From: Henckelia pumila
Lineage: Eukaryota > Streptophyta > Magnoliopsida > Lamiales > Gesneriaceae
Length of the DNA stretch: 64,000 nt
Reading direction: 5' to 3'
Assembly (NCBI RefSeq): GCF_033568475.1
Contig: NC_133121.1
Span: forward strand, 45,359,905-45,423,904
This document shows positions 22,200 through 33,457 of the stretch, in pieces. The notes under the pieces are model-generated. The model was not told the origin of the DNA. It saw nothing but the letters and a program-made list of their open reading frames with translations, and searched no databases. Every line of letters begins with the position of its first letter. The stretch's first letter is position 1. The position numbers and the translations under genes are program-made.

Positions 22200-24246
22200 A
22201 CTATTTCAGTTTTCGTGAGGCATAGGCGATAACCTTTTCATTTTGCATCAATACTGCACCTAGCCCATGTTTAGAAGCAGCACTGTATACTACAAATCCT
22301 CCTGTTCCTTTCGGAATTGCAAGGACAGGTGCTGAAGTTAATTTCACCTTTAGTTCTTGGAAAATTTTATCACATATACTTCATTCCAAACACATTTTAC
22401 TTCTTTCCTGGTCAAAGTGGTTATTGGAAATGATATCTTGGAAAAACCATCTATGAATCGACGATAATAACCAGCTAAACCATGAAAACTACGTACCTCA
22501 TAAACATTGCTTGGTCTAGCTAGGCCAGTTATTAACAGCTTTAATTTTACTTGGGTCCACATATACTCCATTCTTTGAAATTACATGACCCAAGAATGCC
22601 ACTTCTTCCAGCCAAAATTATCCTTCAAAGTTTTCAATTCAATTCTCAGAAGTTCTTGATGTTCTTCTGTAGTTCGTGAATAAATAAGAATATCATCGAT
22701 GAATACAATCACAAACTTGTCCAGAAACGGCTTGAAGATTATATTCATCAAATCCATAAAATCAGCCGGTGCATTAGTAAGCCCAAATGACATCACAAGA
22801 AATTCATAATGTCCATACCTGGTTTGGAATGCAGTTTTCAAAACATAATTTTTCTTTATTTTCAACTGATGATAACCCAAACACAAATCAATCTTGGAAA
22901 ATATATCATCACTTTGCAGTTGATCAAATAAAACATCAATTCTAGGAAGTACATATTTGTTCTTAATAGTTACCTTGTTCAACTCCCTATAATCAATGCA
23001 TAAACAAAGAGACGTTCCATACTTTTTCTTTACAAATAGCACTGGTGCACCTCATGGAGAAAAGCTCGATCTAATAAACCACTTATCAAGTAATTCTTGT
23101 GATTGATCTTTCAATTCTTTTATTTCTGTTGGGGCCATGCGATAAGGAGATTTAAAAATTGGGTTTGTGCCCGGTACTATATCAACCACAAACTCTATTT
23201 CTCTGTTTGGCAGTAAACTTGCTATATCATCCGGAAATACTACTGGAAAGTCACAAAAAATTTTAGTGTCTTCCAACATTAACATAGGATGATCATCAAT
23301 TGTGACAACAACTAAGAATCCCTGGCATCCTTTGTGAATCATCTTTCTGGCTTTCATAACAGATATAACAGGAAGTGAGAGAGATTTACCTGCACTTTCC
23401 ACTGTGAATGGTTTTGTTAATATTGGTGCAAAGTTGACTATTTTCCTCTCATAGTCTATGGTAGCCTGATACTTTGAAAGCCAATCCATTCCCAATATTA
23501 CATCAAAATTCGTCATTGTTAAAACCACAAAATCAGCATATAATTCCCTACTCTGCACTTGTATAGGAAATGTTCGTACTATTTGGTTCGTTTGGATTTC
23601 TTGGCCTGAAGGCAATGCAATTTCATACTGCACCTTTGTTCTATCGGGTGTAATGCCCAGTTTCCTCACAAATGACTCCGATAGAAAACAATGTGTAGCT
23701 CCAGAGTCTACAAGTGCAATATCTGTGAGACCAGAAATCATAAACATACCTATAGTCATGGATGAATTAGGATCAACCTTCTCTTTGGTCATAGCAAATA
23801 CTCTCCCTTGAACATTTCTAGTACTTGATTCAGAAACTCCTGGGCAATTCCTTGCCATGTGCCATGTTCTCTTGCACAGGTAACATTTCTCAGTTCCCAG
23901 CATACATTCCCCAAAATGAGGAATTCCACAATTATAACAAACTGGTTTCTCTTGTGGTTTACTCGAAATCGGAGCTTTGGTGCGTGATTCCGCAATTCTT
24001 CCTCCCTTGAAGTCTCCCCTTTTACCCTGCCCTGAACTTTTCCCTCTAGACATGAACTATTGTCGTCTTTGCTGTCTTTCCCTGTCCATTTCATGTTCAT
24101 CCGGGTCTGCCATCATTGCCTTGTCCATTATTTCCTTGTAATCAGCAGCCTTGGACATTCTCACATCTCTTTTAATTTCAGGAAAAAGTCCCCCTAAGAA
24201 ATGCTCTCTTTTTTCAGTTTCATTCCTAGCAACGTATGGCACATAC
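22200..24246 (-). pseudogene. Gypsy-I, decayed gag-protease-RT fragment
   Basis: The minus-strand order is: gag end (24242-24057), zinc cluster region with CYNCGIPHFGEC and CYLCKRTWHMARNC, protease (VDSGATHCF, FDVILGMDWL), RT ([27 protein letters not shown]), the [10 protein letters not shown] block and the start of RNase H. In-frame stops lie at 24057-24059 and near 23052. A deletion with a frameshift follows the RT core at about 22581-22620. In RNase H the catalytic Asp of the YTDAS-type motif is Ala (near 22290). There are no LTRs, because the right end is cut by the LTR fragment at 24247. It is an old, dead copy. Confidence 0.85.
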
Positions 24247-25046
24247 TGTGGGAACCCGAGTTTACTAATCTTAACAATAATGTGTAATCGAAATCATAAC
24301 AAAATTCTGGAGGATACTGACTTATGGCGCATCTGTGCTTCAATCCAAGCGCTTATGCGCTTCATGAATCTATAATTTTCTTTCTTTTCATGCATCTGCT
24401 CAATCTGTTAAGCGCTTCTGCTCCTCTTCAATCTCAAGTTTTCTGTCTTATTGCGAATATGATCTTTAATTAAACGCATCTGCTCTCATGGATTTTAGCT
24501 GCTACTGTCAAATTTTCACAAAATCTGCGATATACTCAAAACTCAGAAAATTTACAAACTTGAAACATGGTTATATCATATCTTCCGAAATAAGTCCAAA
24601 ATCATAGAAACATGGTTATATTACATCATTTTCCAAAGTTTGAGTATTTGAACATTCAAACAAACTAGACACATCTAGCCAAAGTAAACACATATAGCTC
24701 ATCTAAACCCGGTTTACCACTTCTAATTGGATCCATCTTTCTCACTGCCCTCTATTGCTCGACCTTGAACCACCTGTTACCATGCACACGTACAAAAACA
24801 AGGCAACAACCAGATAACTCCGGTGAGAATAATATTCCCAGTATAAACAACATAACATGCAGTATAAAATATGTCATGAAATGCAATGCATGTTTTCCAA
24901 AAGGCTATAAAATCTGATTCCAAAGAATTCTAGTTTCTTGGGATCCCGATGATAAAGATTTCAAGCGTAACCACCGACTCACCCATTCGGGGTGGTGTTA
25001 AGCATCTCAATCCCCTGATTTTGGCGCAACTATAAAGAGTTATCTA
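24247..25046 (-). repeat. Partial LTR related to Gypsy-D
   Basis: The plus strand starts TGTGGGAACCCGAG, matching the Gypsy-D LTR start (TGTGAGACCTCG). It keeps the same order of blocks: ACAATAATG, CCGGTGAGAATAATATTCCC, GGGATCCCGA, ACTCACC and GCAACTATAA. Similarity to Gypsy-D stops near 25046. Where Gypsy-D has GCGCGGGCGCGC units, this copy has AAGCGCTTATGCGCTT (24347-24362) and partial copies at about 24409 and 24473. No purine tract or primer site adjoins it, so it is a truncated solo LTR or LTR remnant. Confidence 0.75.
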
Positions 25047-25617
25047 GAACAAGGGCCTTATCAATTGTTTGCCTTGGTTGCAACCACTCCTCATCAGCCC
25101 GAACTTGCCCACCGAATTGAATACATAGCTCAGAATTAATAGCTAGGAAAAATAGGCCCCCAGACGGAGCGTAGATAAATCTCTAGATCTCGTTGTGAAT
25201 CAATCTGCCCACATTGATCGGCCAATCCAAATCCAACGCATATAGTAGAATGGCGCTGGTGGTGTTCACACTGCTGGTATTGGATATCGGCATCAATCTT
25301 TTGGAATAAAATGCAACCCAAGTAGCCGGTTCCAATAGTAAATAGCACTCCATAATGTGTTGGTAGGAAAAAGGGTCATGTCAAGTTGCTCCTTCATAAC
25401 ACAATTGATCGATGATCTCATTAAAATCCGGAGCGTACTTAAAGCTTTGATAGATTCCATCATCGACATCAGGAGTTTCAAGCAAAAAATTAATTATAGC
25501 TTCATCAAACGAAACCAATTTACCCCTCACATACGCCTTCCCATCCTTACGCTCGGCCGCATTGGCATAGAATTCACGAACAAGAGGTACAATAGCGGCC
25601 TTAGGATGCTTACAAAA
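25047..25617 (-). pseudogene. Fragment of a plant transposon-associated protein
   Basis: The minus strand encodes AAIVPLVREFYANA followed by YVRGKLVSFDEAIINFLL, a pattern known from the 'putative plant transposon protein' domain found next to plant retroelements. Further on, a different frame reads SGGLFF and ELCIQFGG, which resembles the later part of the same domain family. At least one frameshift separates the two. Gypsy-E inserted at 25618 and removed the start. I cannot say which element it came from. Confidence 0.55.
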
Positions 25618-25868
25618 TGTAGCAACCCAACCCGGATCCACTTCCTAATCAGAGTTAGAACATAATTCAGCATTCATTTAAAATAAATCGCTGCAAAAGA
25701 CTTAAATATAAGCAGACCGGCAGAATACAACCGGTTAAATAAGCCAATATACAACCCAATCGAATAAACAAATAATCCTAAGGGTAAAGACCTACAGCTA
25801 ATCCCGATGTCTTCACTGGTCATTGGATACTCCAAGATCCTGGTGCTTTATCCTGCACCTATGCCTGC

Positions 25869-27703
25869 TGAAAGAGTTGATGTCCCGTTAGCCAACTTGT
25901 GGCTAAGGGCTTTGAGAGTCTCTTTTTGTAAACAATCTTTGTTTAATATAATATACGTTCTTTAAATGGCGTTCACTTTATCTTGTTATTATATAATGAT
26001 ATACTATTGCTATTTTGATAAAGACCTTGAATATACTAAAGTAAGATGTGGTAGCACATGGGGATGGCTATCATGAAACACATCTTATAGTCACTGTATA
26101 TTCTAAACAGTTCCTAGTCGATTGAGCCGTCCGTTAATAAGGATAAGGATCGCTCGAGATTGAGACTAGCATTTGCGATGCCGAGTTCCACGTTTCATTG
26201 GTATGGAACATAGAGATGTTCAAAGCATGCAAATGGATATTCATATGATGAATGATCGAACTACCCTATCCGGACTTTCCAAGTGGTTATCACTTATGGA
26301 GTGGATAAAGTCCGCGGTTTTGGTTGTACACCATTAGTCCTTACTACTTGAAACATCATTGAGACTCTATATGCTAGTACTGTACTTTGACTCGTTTACC
26401 GACTCTATTGGGGTCATCAGGTGTCGGGATTGGGTACAGTTACGACACATATAGGATTCGATGCTTTGTTGTCAAGGATTCACCACATACTTGCGAGTGT
26501 GGATATCCTATGCGATATGAGGAGATATTAGTGTGACGAATCTCTGGCCAGAGTACATGATGTGTTTTAGGTTACTAGGTGTTCTTAGTAACACATGCGA
26601 TGTCATTATTTGATCTCCAAAATGTAATGCATAGTTATCGAATCTCGAACGACTCTCGATTTACCAATGGTTGTTGATTCGATCGGGATATATGGATGAA
26701 GGGACCGTACTGTACGCTAACCAAAATCTATTGGTTCTTGCAGGAACTATCAGTGATACCTAGGGAATCATGGGGCGATGTTGCTAGGCGCTCTTACCAT
26801 GATTCGTTGGGTAAGTCGGAAATTGTTGTTCCGAGTCACAAGGAGTTGTGAGCCCACGGCTAGCTGTATCCCTGAACTATTGAGGGTTACACAAGTAATG
26901 AATTTTTAATCCCCGTTGAGATAATTAAATTTAAAGAGTTAAATTTAGTGAATAAAGAAGTGGGACTTCTTATTTAAGAGAAGAGGGAGTAAGATTTCCT
27001 AAAATGACATAGTGATGGACATTTTTGAAAACCACTGAATTCGGATTCAGAAAATTTGTCTTGACTTTAAAAGATGCAGAAATGGTTTCTGTGCACATTG
27101 GTGAAATTGGTTTATCAATCTGAGTCACGATGAATTTTATATTAATTTCTGAACATGCGGGTTTTGCTTGTCAGGCTTGAACTTATGACTAATGGGCCCT
27201 AAGCTGTTAGCAGCCCACATTATAAATAAGTTATTGCAGTGCAGAAATTACACAACACAGGCATAATTTTCGAAAACCTAGAGCCTCCTCTCTTAGGGTT
27301 TTCGGTCGCCCCCCTCCCCTACTGTGTTCGAGAATTTCAATCCGCAAATTTCGAATTTGCAGTCTGAATTAGCAGATCAAATCTGTTATTTTTCTTCGTA
27401 GAAACTTCTGATAGACTTTCTAGTGCAGTCTATCAGAGGGATTAAACTTCTGTTCGTGGACCTGATTGAAGAAACGTTCGTTCATCAGTTCCTGGGATAT
27501 ACAACAAGAGCAGTTTAATCTGTTGGTGTCCATAATCTCGTTTCGAGATTTTAAGGTAAAATTTACATTGTTTAAATTTTATGTTATCAATTTTAATCGT
27601 AGGAATTTGATACCCATATGGAATCGTTCCATATAAAATTTTAAAACTTTCGCTGCAATGGGTATCACCTTTTTTCGATCCGGAGAACGACCGTGTTCCA
27701 ACA
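25869..27703 (+). repeat. Copia-2 5' LTR
   Basis: It runs from TGAAAGAGTTGATG to GTGTTCCAACA and has a TATAAATA at 27231-27238. A hairpin-forming pair (CTGATAGACTTTC and a matching CTATCAG about 17 bases later, near 27409-27437) is present in all four LTRs of this family. Confidence 0.97.
27231..27238 (+). promoter_or_regulatory. TATA box, Copia-2 5' LTR
   Basis: TATAAATA is at the same place in all LTRs of this family and is the likely promoter for the full-length transcript. Confidence 0.65.
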
Positions 27704-27704
27704 G

Positions 27705-27716
27705 TGGTATCAGAGC
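27705..27716 (+). other. Copia-2 primer-binding site (initiator tRNA-Met)
   Basis: TGGTATCAGAGC lies one base after the 5' LTR. Confidence 0.95.
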
Positions 27717-29528
27717 CAGGTTGTTCTCGGATTTTACGATTAAAATTTATTCGATTGTACCGGCCTCGATTTTTCAGAAAAATAAAACGAAAATTTTAAA
27801 TTAAATTCCAGGGCAATCGGGCAGCGAGTGTCGCTGCCGTGTGCTGCCCAGGGCAGCGATTTGATCGCTGCCCAGGGGAGCGCACGTCGCTGCCCAGGGC
27901 AGCGATTTGATTGCTGCCCAAAGGCAGCGCACGACGCTGCCCAGGGCAGCGATTGGCTTCCCACCTCCACGTGGGCAGCCCTATCCCACGTGGAGGCCGG
28001 GCTGCCCGGGATTGTCCCGGGCAGTCCGGAAATTTTAAATTTTAATTTTTTGATTTTTTGAAATTTTTGAAATTTTAGTTTTTGGTCCGATTGAAAATTG
28101 TTTTAGATTGGTCCACGAGGCATCGGATCAAATTGTTTGAGTCCGAAATTTTAAAAATTGATTTTTGGATAAATTTGAATTTTTGGAAAATTTATAAATT
28201 TTATCCATTAAATTAGATTTTATAAAATTAATAATTTTGGTACAATTGATAATAAAATATGATTTTATGTATAAAATTGGATTTTATATGTAAAATATGA
28301 TTTTATAGATAAACTAGATAAAATATGATTTTATATATAAAATATGATTTTATGTATGAAATATGATTTTATCTATTTATATTTATTGTCATTGCATGAT
28401 ATCCAATAAATTAATTTTTGAATTAAATATTATTGGATAAGGATGATCGATTGCCATGACCAATATTATAGGTGTATGTTAGGTTGTTTACATTTGGTTT
28501 TAATTATTGTTGTTGGATTTATTAATGGGTCTGGTTTATGGCCCAATATGAATTGTCATATGTAATAAAAGTGGGCCTGGTTTATGGCCCGTTCCCACCC
28601 CTTAAATATGTATCCCCTGCTTGTCATCGAAATTTATTGTAAATTTTAGACTTAGTGGGAGATGAAGATTTGAAGACAAAGGTGGGCCCAGCAGACAATA
28701 AAGACCGAAGAAATGTAAATTGGAAGCTCAATGTAATAGGATTGCATTGCATACTTGCATATTACCTAGGATTGAACTTAGACTCGTGATTGGCAACCAC
28801 GGGTCGATTAGTAATGGAATCGATCATCCTAAAATAATATATGATATTATTGTTGTATGCATGTTTAGACTAAATTGTATGAATCCCGCAAGCATACAAA
28901 TTTTAAATGATGAGACAAATTTTCGAAATTAAAATCCCTCATTTTAAATATGATTTAAAATTGATATCAAGATAAACAAAAGGGCATTTAAATATTGTTT
29001 AAATGTTCCTACCTTCCATCAACGATCAATGTATGAAATGCTACCCGCGAATACGGTCCGGCTCATATTATTGGGGGGGGCCGTTTGTCGGAAAGCTGTA
29101 CATTGGATCGACACATGTTGTAAGTTGGATGGAATTCCCATGGGATTGGCTCATATTATTGGGGATCCACATGGCGATCGTCCATCACAACTTAATATTG
29201 ATGGGTCATCTTGACGTGTCACAATAAACGGCGTCATATTATTGGGCCCTTATTGGACATGAGGTAAAAACATGGAGGTTGATTTGGAAGCAATTGGGCT
29301 CTATCATTTGAAAATTATGGTTGGCTGATATTATTCGGGACTATAGTTTGTCAATTGGACTCCATGTTCCCACTAAAGAAAATGTTTCTCGTTTTTACTA
29401 GAGGGTAGTGAAATCGTTAAAATAGTGGGAGTGAGATTCATAAAATAAATTTCGCCTTATTTTATTTCGTAGTAAATTAATTAAACAATCACTGATTATT
29501 GTCTGTTTCTTTTCAGTATTTCATTAAG
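27717..29528 (+). other. Copia-2 untranslated leader with three kinds of repeats
   Basis: This 1.8-kb stretch has no gene. At 27811-28023 it holds GC-rich inverted repeats built on CGCTGCCCAGGGCAGCG. At about 28220-28385 it has AT-rich tandem units of the AAAATATGATTTTAT type. At about 29066-29335 it carries four copies of (T)CATATTATTGGG spaced roughly 80-90 bases apart. Leaders of LTR elements often hold packaging or dimerisation signals, so the hairpins may act in RNA; that is inference. Confidence 0.7.
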
Positions 29529-31250
29529 ATGAATTCGCGCAATCCACTATTCTCTATTCTCGAACAAAAAAAACTGACTGGTGCAAACTATACGGAATGG
29601 TTCCGTAAGTTGAAGATTGTCTTGACCTCGGAGAAGATGTTCTACATGTTAGAAAAATCTCCTCCGAAGGAAGCACCAGCTGATATAAGTCAGGAAGAGT
29701 TGGCAAAACTTGATAAATGGTGGGACCATGATATCAAGGCCAAATTCTATATGCAAGCTTCGATGTCTGATGAACTCCAGAGGCGATTTGAGGATACCGT
29801 GAATGCTGCTGACATTCACGCACAACTCAAGGAACTTTTTGGGGCTCAATCGAGAGCTGAAAAGTTCGCTACTGTAAAAGAGTTAATGACGTGTCGCATG
29901 CGTGAAGGGACTTCGGTCCGTGATCATGGGGTACGCGTGATTTGGCTCATTCAGAAGTTGGTAACGCTTGAATTGGTATTGGAGCATGAACTCAATGTGG
30001 ACTTATTACTTCTCTCTCTTCCTTCATTGTTTGACAGTTTTGTGGTGAATTTCAATATGAACAAGATAGAGGCCTCCCTTAAAGAGATGGTCAATATGCT
30101 TGTAACTTATGAAGCCACTTTAAAGAAGGATAAACCGGTTCTCTTGGTGGGCTCCTCTTCTTCTGCTAAGAAGGGGCCAAGTACAAAGGGTAAGAAACGT
30201 TCTGCTCCATCCAAGAAAACCGGACCCGAGAAGAAAAACAAGACAAAGGCTTCAAACGTGGAAAAATCCAAGGATGTTTGCCATCACTGCAAGAAACCCG
30301 GTCATTGGAAACGTAACTGCAAGGAATATCTCGAGCAGTTGCGAACTGTGAAAGGTATGTTTTATATTGAAATAAATGTTTCACTTAATACTACTTCTTG
30401 GGTATTGGATACCGGATGTGGGTCTCATATTTGCAATGATTTGCAGGTGATGACAAGAAGTCGTAAGCTTAGGATAGGTGAGACCCAGCTGAGGCTCGGA
30501 AATGGTTCTCGAGTTGAAGCCAAAGCTGTGGGAGACATTTGTTTAATTTTGCAGAATGATTTTAAGTTATTTTTTAGAGATGTTTTATATGTGCCAGATT
30601 TGGTTAAAAACATTATTTCTATTTCTATGCTTGATAGAGATGGTTTTTCTTGCAATTTTGTGAATGAGATTTGCAATATTTACAAGAATGAATGTTTAAT
30701 TGGATGTGGACAACTTGAAAACGATCTATATAACTTAAAATTAAAAGACGTTCCAATTAATTATATTGATAAACCGGTAACAACAAATAAAAGGAAAATT
30801 GATAATCAAAACCCGGCAAACCTTTGGCATGCTAGGCTAGGTCATGTTTCCTCAAGGAGGATGAACAAGCTAGTGGGAGAGGGCATGTTTGATATGTCTG
30901 ATATTAACTCTATACCTACTTGTGAGTCCTGCCTGAAAGGAAAAATGACTAAATCTCCTTTCAAAGGAAAACCTGAGCGTAGTCGAAATCTATTGGATTT
31001 GATCCATATAGATGTTTGTGGACCATTTAGTATTGGTATAAAATTTGGTCACACTTACTTCATTATATTTACTGATGATTATTCTAGGTATGGGTACTTA
31101 TATTTGATTAAATATAAGTCTGAATCATTTGAAAAGTTCAAAGAATTCAAGGCTGAAGTAGAAAACAAACTAGGTAAGAGTATTAAAGCACTTCGATCAG
31201 ATCGAGGTGGAGAATACTTAAGTATCGAGTTATTGGATTATCTAAAATAG
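29529..31250 (+). pseudogene. Copia-2 gag, protease and integrase start
   Basis: The start is the ATG at 29529 (MNSRNPLF). It has a Copia gag domain (about 1-225, with GANYTEWFRKLK), a Lys/Ser-rich linker, a zinc knuckle (CHHCKKPGHWKRNC, intact), protease (WVLDTGCGSHIC), the integrase zinc domain (HARLGHVSSRRM ... CESCLKGK) and the first part of the core (IHIDVCGPF, then RSDRGGEYLS). So two of the three catalytic acids lie here. It ends at a TAG (31248-31250), and the same frame continues after it. Confidence 0.94.
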
Positions 31251-31709
31251 AATGGGATTCTCTCTCAGTGTACTCCTCCTATGACACCTCAGCTGAATGG
31301 TGTTTCGGAGCGTCGCAATCGAACCTTGTTGGACATGGTTCGATCTATGATGAGCTTCACTGATCTCCCACCTTCGTTTTGGGGCTATGCTCTTGAAACG
31401 GCGATATTGTTGTTAAACAACGTCCACACTAAAACAGTGGACAAAACACCATACGAGTTATGGAATGGCAAAGCTCCTAAGTATTCATACTTGAGGATTT
31501 GGGGATGTCCTGCTTACGTAAAGCAGACAGTGGGAGATAAGTGGGATAGTCGATTCACCTTATGTTATTTTGTAGGGTATCCAAAGAATTCAATCGGATA
31601 TTATTTCTATCATCCCACTGAAACAAAAGTGTTTGTTTCAAGGAATGCCACCTTCTTGGAGAAGGAGTTCTTATTGGATAAGAAAGGCAAGATGATGGAA
31701 CTCGAATAA
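31251..31709 (+). pseudogene. Copia-2 integrase, second part
   Basis: This follows the TAG in the same frame. TPQLNGVSERRNRTL carries the catalytic Glu. It is followed by SFWGYALETA and the KTPYELW...YLRIWGCPAYVK block that ends Copia integrases. It stops at a TAA (31707-31709) in the low-complexity linker before RT, again with no change of frame. Confidence 0.93.
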
Positions 31710-33443
31710 ATTCGAGAAGAACCCGAGATACAAAATAACAATCCTATACCTCAAGAATCATCACAAGACACGCCTATTATTAGAAGATCCGAGAGGACTT
31801 CTAGGCCTCCTATTAGATATGGTCTTCTTCTTGAAGGGGATCAAAGTGAACCCGACATTGGATGTGATCCAAGAAACTTCAAGGAAGCAATTTCTGATGC
31901 GGATTCGAATTTATGGCTTGAAGCTATGCAGTCGGAAATAGATTCGATGCATACAAACCAAGTTTGGTCTTTAGTAGATCCTCCCGATGGAATTGTTCCA
32001 ATAGGGTGTAAATGGATCTACAAGAGAAAACTTGGGCCTGATGGAAAGGTACTGACCTACAAGGCACGATTGGTGGCAAAAGGTTATACTCAAAGACAAA
32101 GAGTTGACTATGATGAAACTTTTTCACCAGTCGCAATGTTCAAGTCCATAAGAATCCTTATTGCCATAGCAGCTTGGTATGACTATGAGATATGGCAAAT
32201 GGATGTGAAAACTGCATTTCTTAATGGAAACATTAAGGAAGATATCTATATGATGCAGCCTGAGGGATACACATCCATGGGAAGTGAGCATAAGGTATGC
32301 AAGCTTCAGAGATCAATTTATGGTCTCAAACAAGCATCAAGAAGTTGGAACCAGAAATTTGATGAAACAATAAAGGATTTTGGTTTCATCAAGAACCCGG
32401 AGGAACCGTGCGTGTACAAGAAAGTAGTTAAGGATGCTGTGACATTCTTGGTACTTTATATTGATGACATCTTACTCATTGGGAATGATGTAGGGATGTT
32501 GCAGTCAACAAAGATATGGTTGTCAGGTAGATTCTCGATGAAGGATTTGGGTGAGGCGTCCTATATTCTAGGGATACAGATCTATAGAGATAGATCTAAG
32601 AGAATGATAGGACTTACTCAAGCTACCTACATCGACACTATATTGAAAAGGTTTTCAATGGATGAGTCCAAGAGAGGACATCTACCTATGTGTCATGGAG
32701 TCTCTCTATCCAAGTCTATGTGTCCCAAGACTGATGAAGAGATAGAGAAAATGACACACATACCATATGCGTCAGCCATAGGGAGTATCATGTATGGGAT
32801 GATATCTACCAGACCGGATGTGGCATTTGCTTTGAGTGTCACGAGCAGATATCAAGCCAATCCCGATCAAATGCATTGGAAAGTCGTGAAGGATATTCTT
32901 AAGTACTTGAGAAGAACTAAGAATGTATTCATGGTTTATGGAGGAAGAGAACTGAAATTGGAAGGTTATACCGACTCTAGCTTCCAAAGTGACGTGGATT
33001 ACTCGAAGTCAACCTCTGGATTTGTGTTCATGCTCAATGGCAGTGCTGTCTCTTGGAAGAGTTCCAAGCAGGACACCACAGCGGATTCCACCACTGAGGC
33101 AGAATACATTGCGGCATCAGCTGCTGCTAAAGAGGCCATTTGGATGAGGAATTTCATCCAAGAGTTGGGCGTTATTCCTGAAGCTGTTGGTCCAGTCCCG
33201 GTGTACTGTGACAACACGGGTGCCGTTGCTCAGGAAAAGGAACCAAGGTCTCATCAAAGATCCAAACACGTACTGAGGAAATACCACATCATCCGGAAGA
33301 TCGTGGAAAGAGGAGACATCACTGTCGAGAGATTGGCCTCTGCAGACAATATCATTGATCCACTTACTAAGCCCTTGCCAGGACCATTATTTGACAAATA
33401 TCGCGAAGCAATGGGACTACGTAGTATGACTAGTTGGCTTTAG
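31710..33443 (+). pseudogene. Copia-2 reverse transcriptase and RNase H
   Basis: This is still the same frame as gag. After a linker with the RRSERTSRPP motif come WIYKRKLGPDG, YDETFSPVA, MDVKTAFLNG, YGLKQASRSW and the catalytic LYIDDILLIGND (Copia-type YxDD). RNase H shows GYTDSSFQSD and TTEAEYIAA. It ends LRSMTSWL just before the purine tract (33445-33457). This segment is fully open, so the only visible coding damage in the element is the two upstream stops. Confidence 0.95.
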
Positions 33444-33457
33444 GGCAAGTGGGAGAT

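Noticed and set aside
29003..29227. Frame of 74 codons in the Copia-2 leader
   Set aside because: It is made mostly by the repeated CATATTATTGGG segments and has no similarity to known proteins.
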